Source of the DNA: an uncultured Chryseobacterium sp.
GTDB lineage: Bacteria > Bacteroidota > Bacteroidia > Flavobacteriales > Weeksellaceae
Assembly: GCF_936933875.1 (NCBI RefSeq)
Contig: NZ_CAKZIK010000007.1
Coordinates: forward strand, 1-31,226
Length of the DNA stretch: 31,226 nt
Direction of reading: 5' to 3'
The translations under genes were made by a program, and so were the position numbers. The notes under the pieces are model-generated. The model saw nothing but the letters and a program-made list of their open reading frames with translations. It was not told the origin of the DNA and made no database searches. Positions 31,172-31,226 of the stretch are shown here, in pieces. Within the stretch, counting starts at the first letter, position 1, and every line of letters begins with the position of its first letter.

Positions 31172-31225
31172 GAGGCCACTGAAAAACCGTATCAATTTTA
31201 GGATTTATGGTTTTCGGTCATTAAC
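31172..31225. mobile_element. Probable insertion-sequence end (right copy of the 54-bp terminal inverted repeat)
   Basis: Exact reverse complement of 1-54, starting GAGGCCACTGAAAAACC at the boundary with the leuS upstream region. Both window edges carry the same end of the element, so the flanking copies would be in opposite orientation. The final base 31226 is one position beyond the shared repeat. Confidence 0.65.
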
Positions 31226-31226
31226 T

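Overview
The window is a 31.2-kb stretch of AT-rich chromosome from a member of the Bacteroidota, most likely a flavobacterium of the Weeksellaceae (Chryseobacterium/Kaistella-like). The evidence is the gene content: type-B sdhCAB, bacillithiol deacetylase bshB1, ribosomal protein THX, a PUR-type nucleic-acid-binding protein, a long NusB, two ExbD copies with a Bacteroidota-type TonB, and a GH92 glycosidase. The promoters fit too. Many genes are preceded by the Bacteroidota -7 box TAnnTTTG, and Shine-Dalgarno sequences are not evident. The genus is inference; no 16S gene is present.

Layout. 1-54 and 31172-31225 are a perfect 54-bp inverted repeat that looks like the same insertion-sequence end at both edges. 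95-3573 (-) is sdhC-sdhA-sdhB. 3712-6652 (-) holds comEC and lpxB, divergent from a DUF2480 gene. 7418-9065 holds a DUF937 protein, ribosomal protein THX and a secreted nuclease. 9204-9936 is a DUF2975 membrane protein with an XRE regulator. 10059-12650 is aspS convergent with an SDR oxidoreductase. 12738-17036 has a secreted GH92 alpha-mannosidase and an AspT/YidE-type transporter. 17142-18880 (-) is nusB-DUF1573 lipoprotein-yajC, divergent from an ABC exporter half and a PUR protein (18994-21106). 21253-22081 (-) is tRNA-His(GTG) and bshB1. 22150-27998 (-) is exbB-exbD-exbD-tonB, then a terminator and a new promoter, then a small membrane protein, a phosphate-binding-like lipoprotein and a TPR protein. 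28257-31064 (-) is leuS.

How it works together. Most of this is core metabolism and translation. The main systems-level locus is the envelope-energising block: ExbB/ExbD/TonB pass proton-motive force to outer-membrane transporters, and the downstream lipoprotein and TPR protein probably work in the same periplasmic space. No phage, CRISPR array, restriction, toxin or resistance genes are visible.

Most of the unexplained signal is between genes: TAnnTTTG boxes exactly 4 nt before ATG at four genes (likely leaderless mRNAs), two perfect GC-rich hairpins placed about 20 bp after terminators, 7-bp tandem repeats upstream of lpxB and aspS, and three other dispersed-repeat-like elements. I saw no clear novel multi-gene system. 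The split exb-tonB locus and the hairpin family are the best leads.
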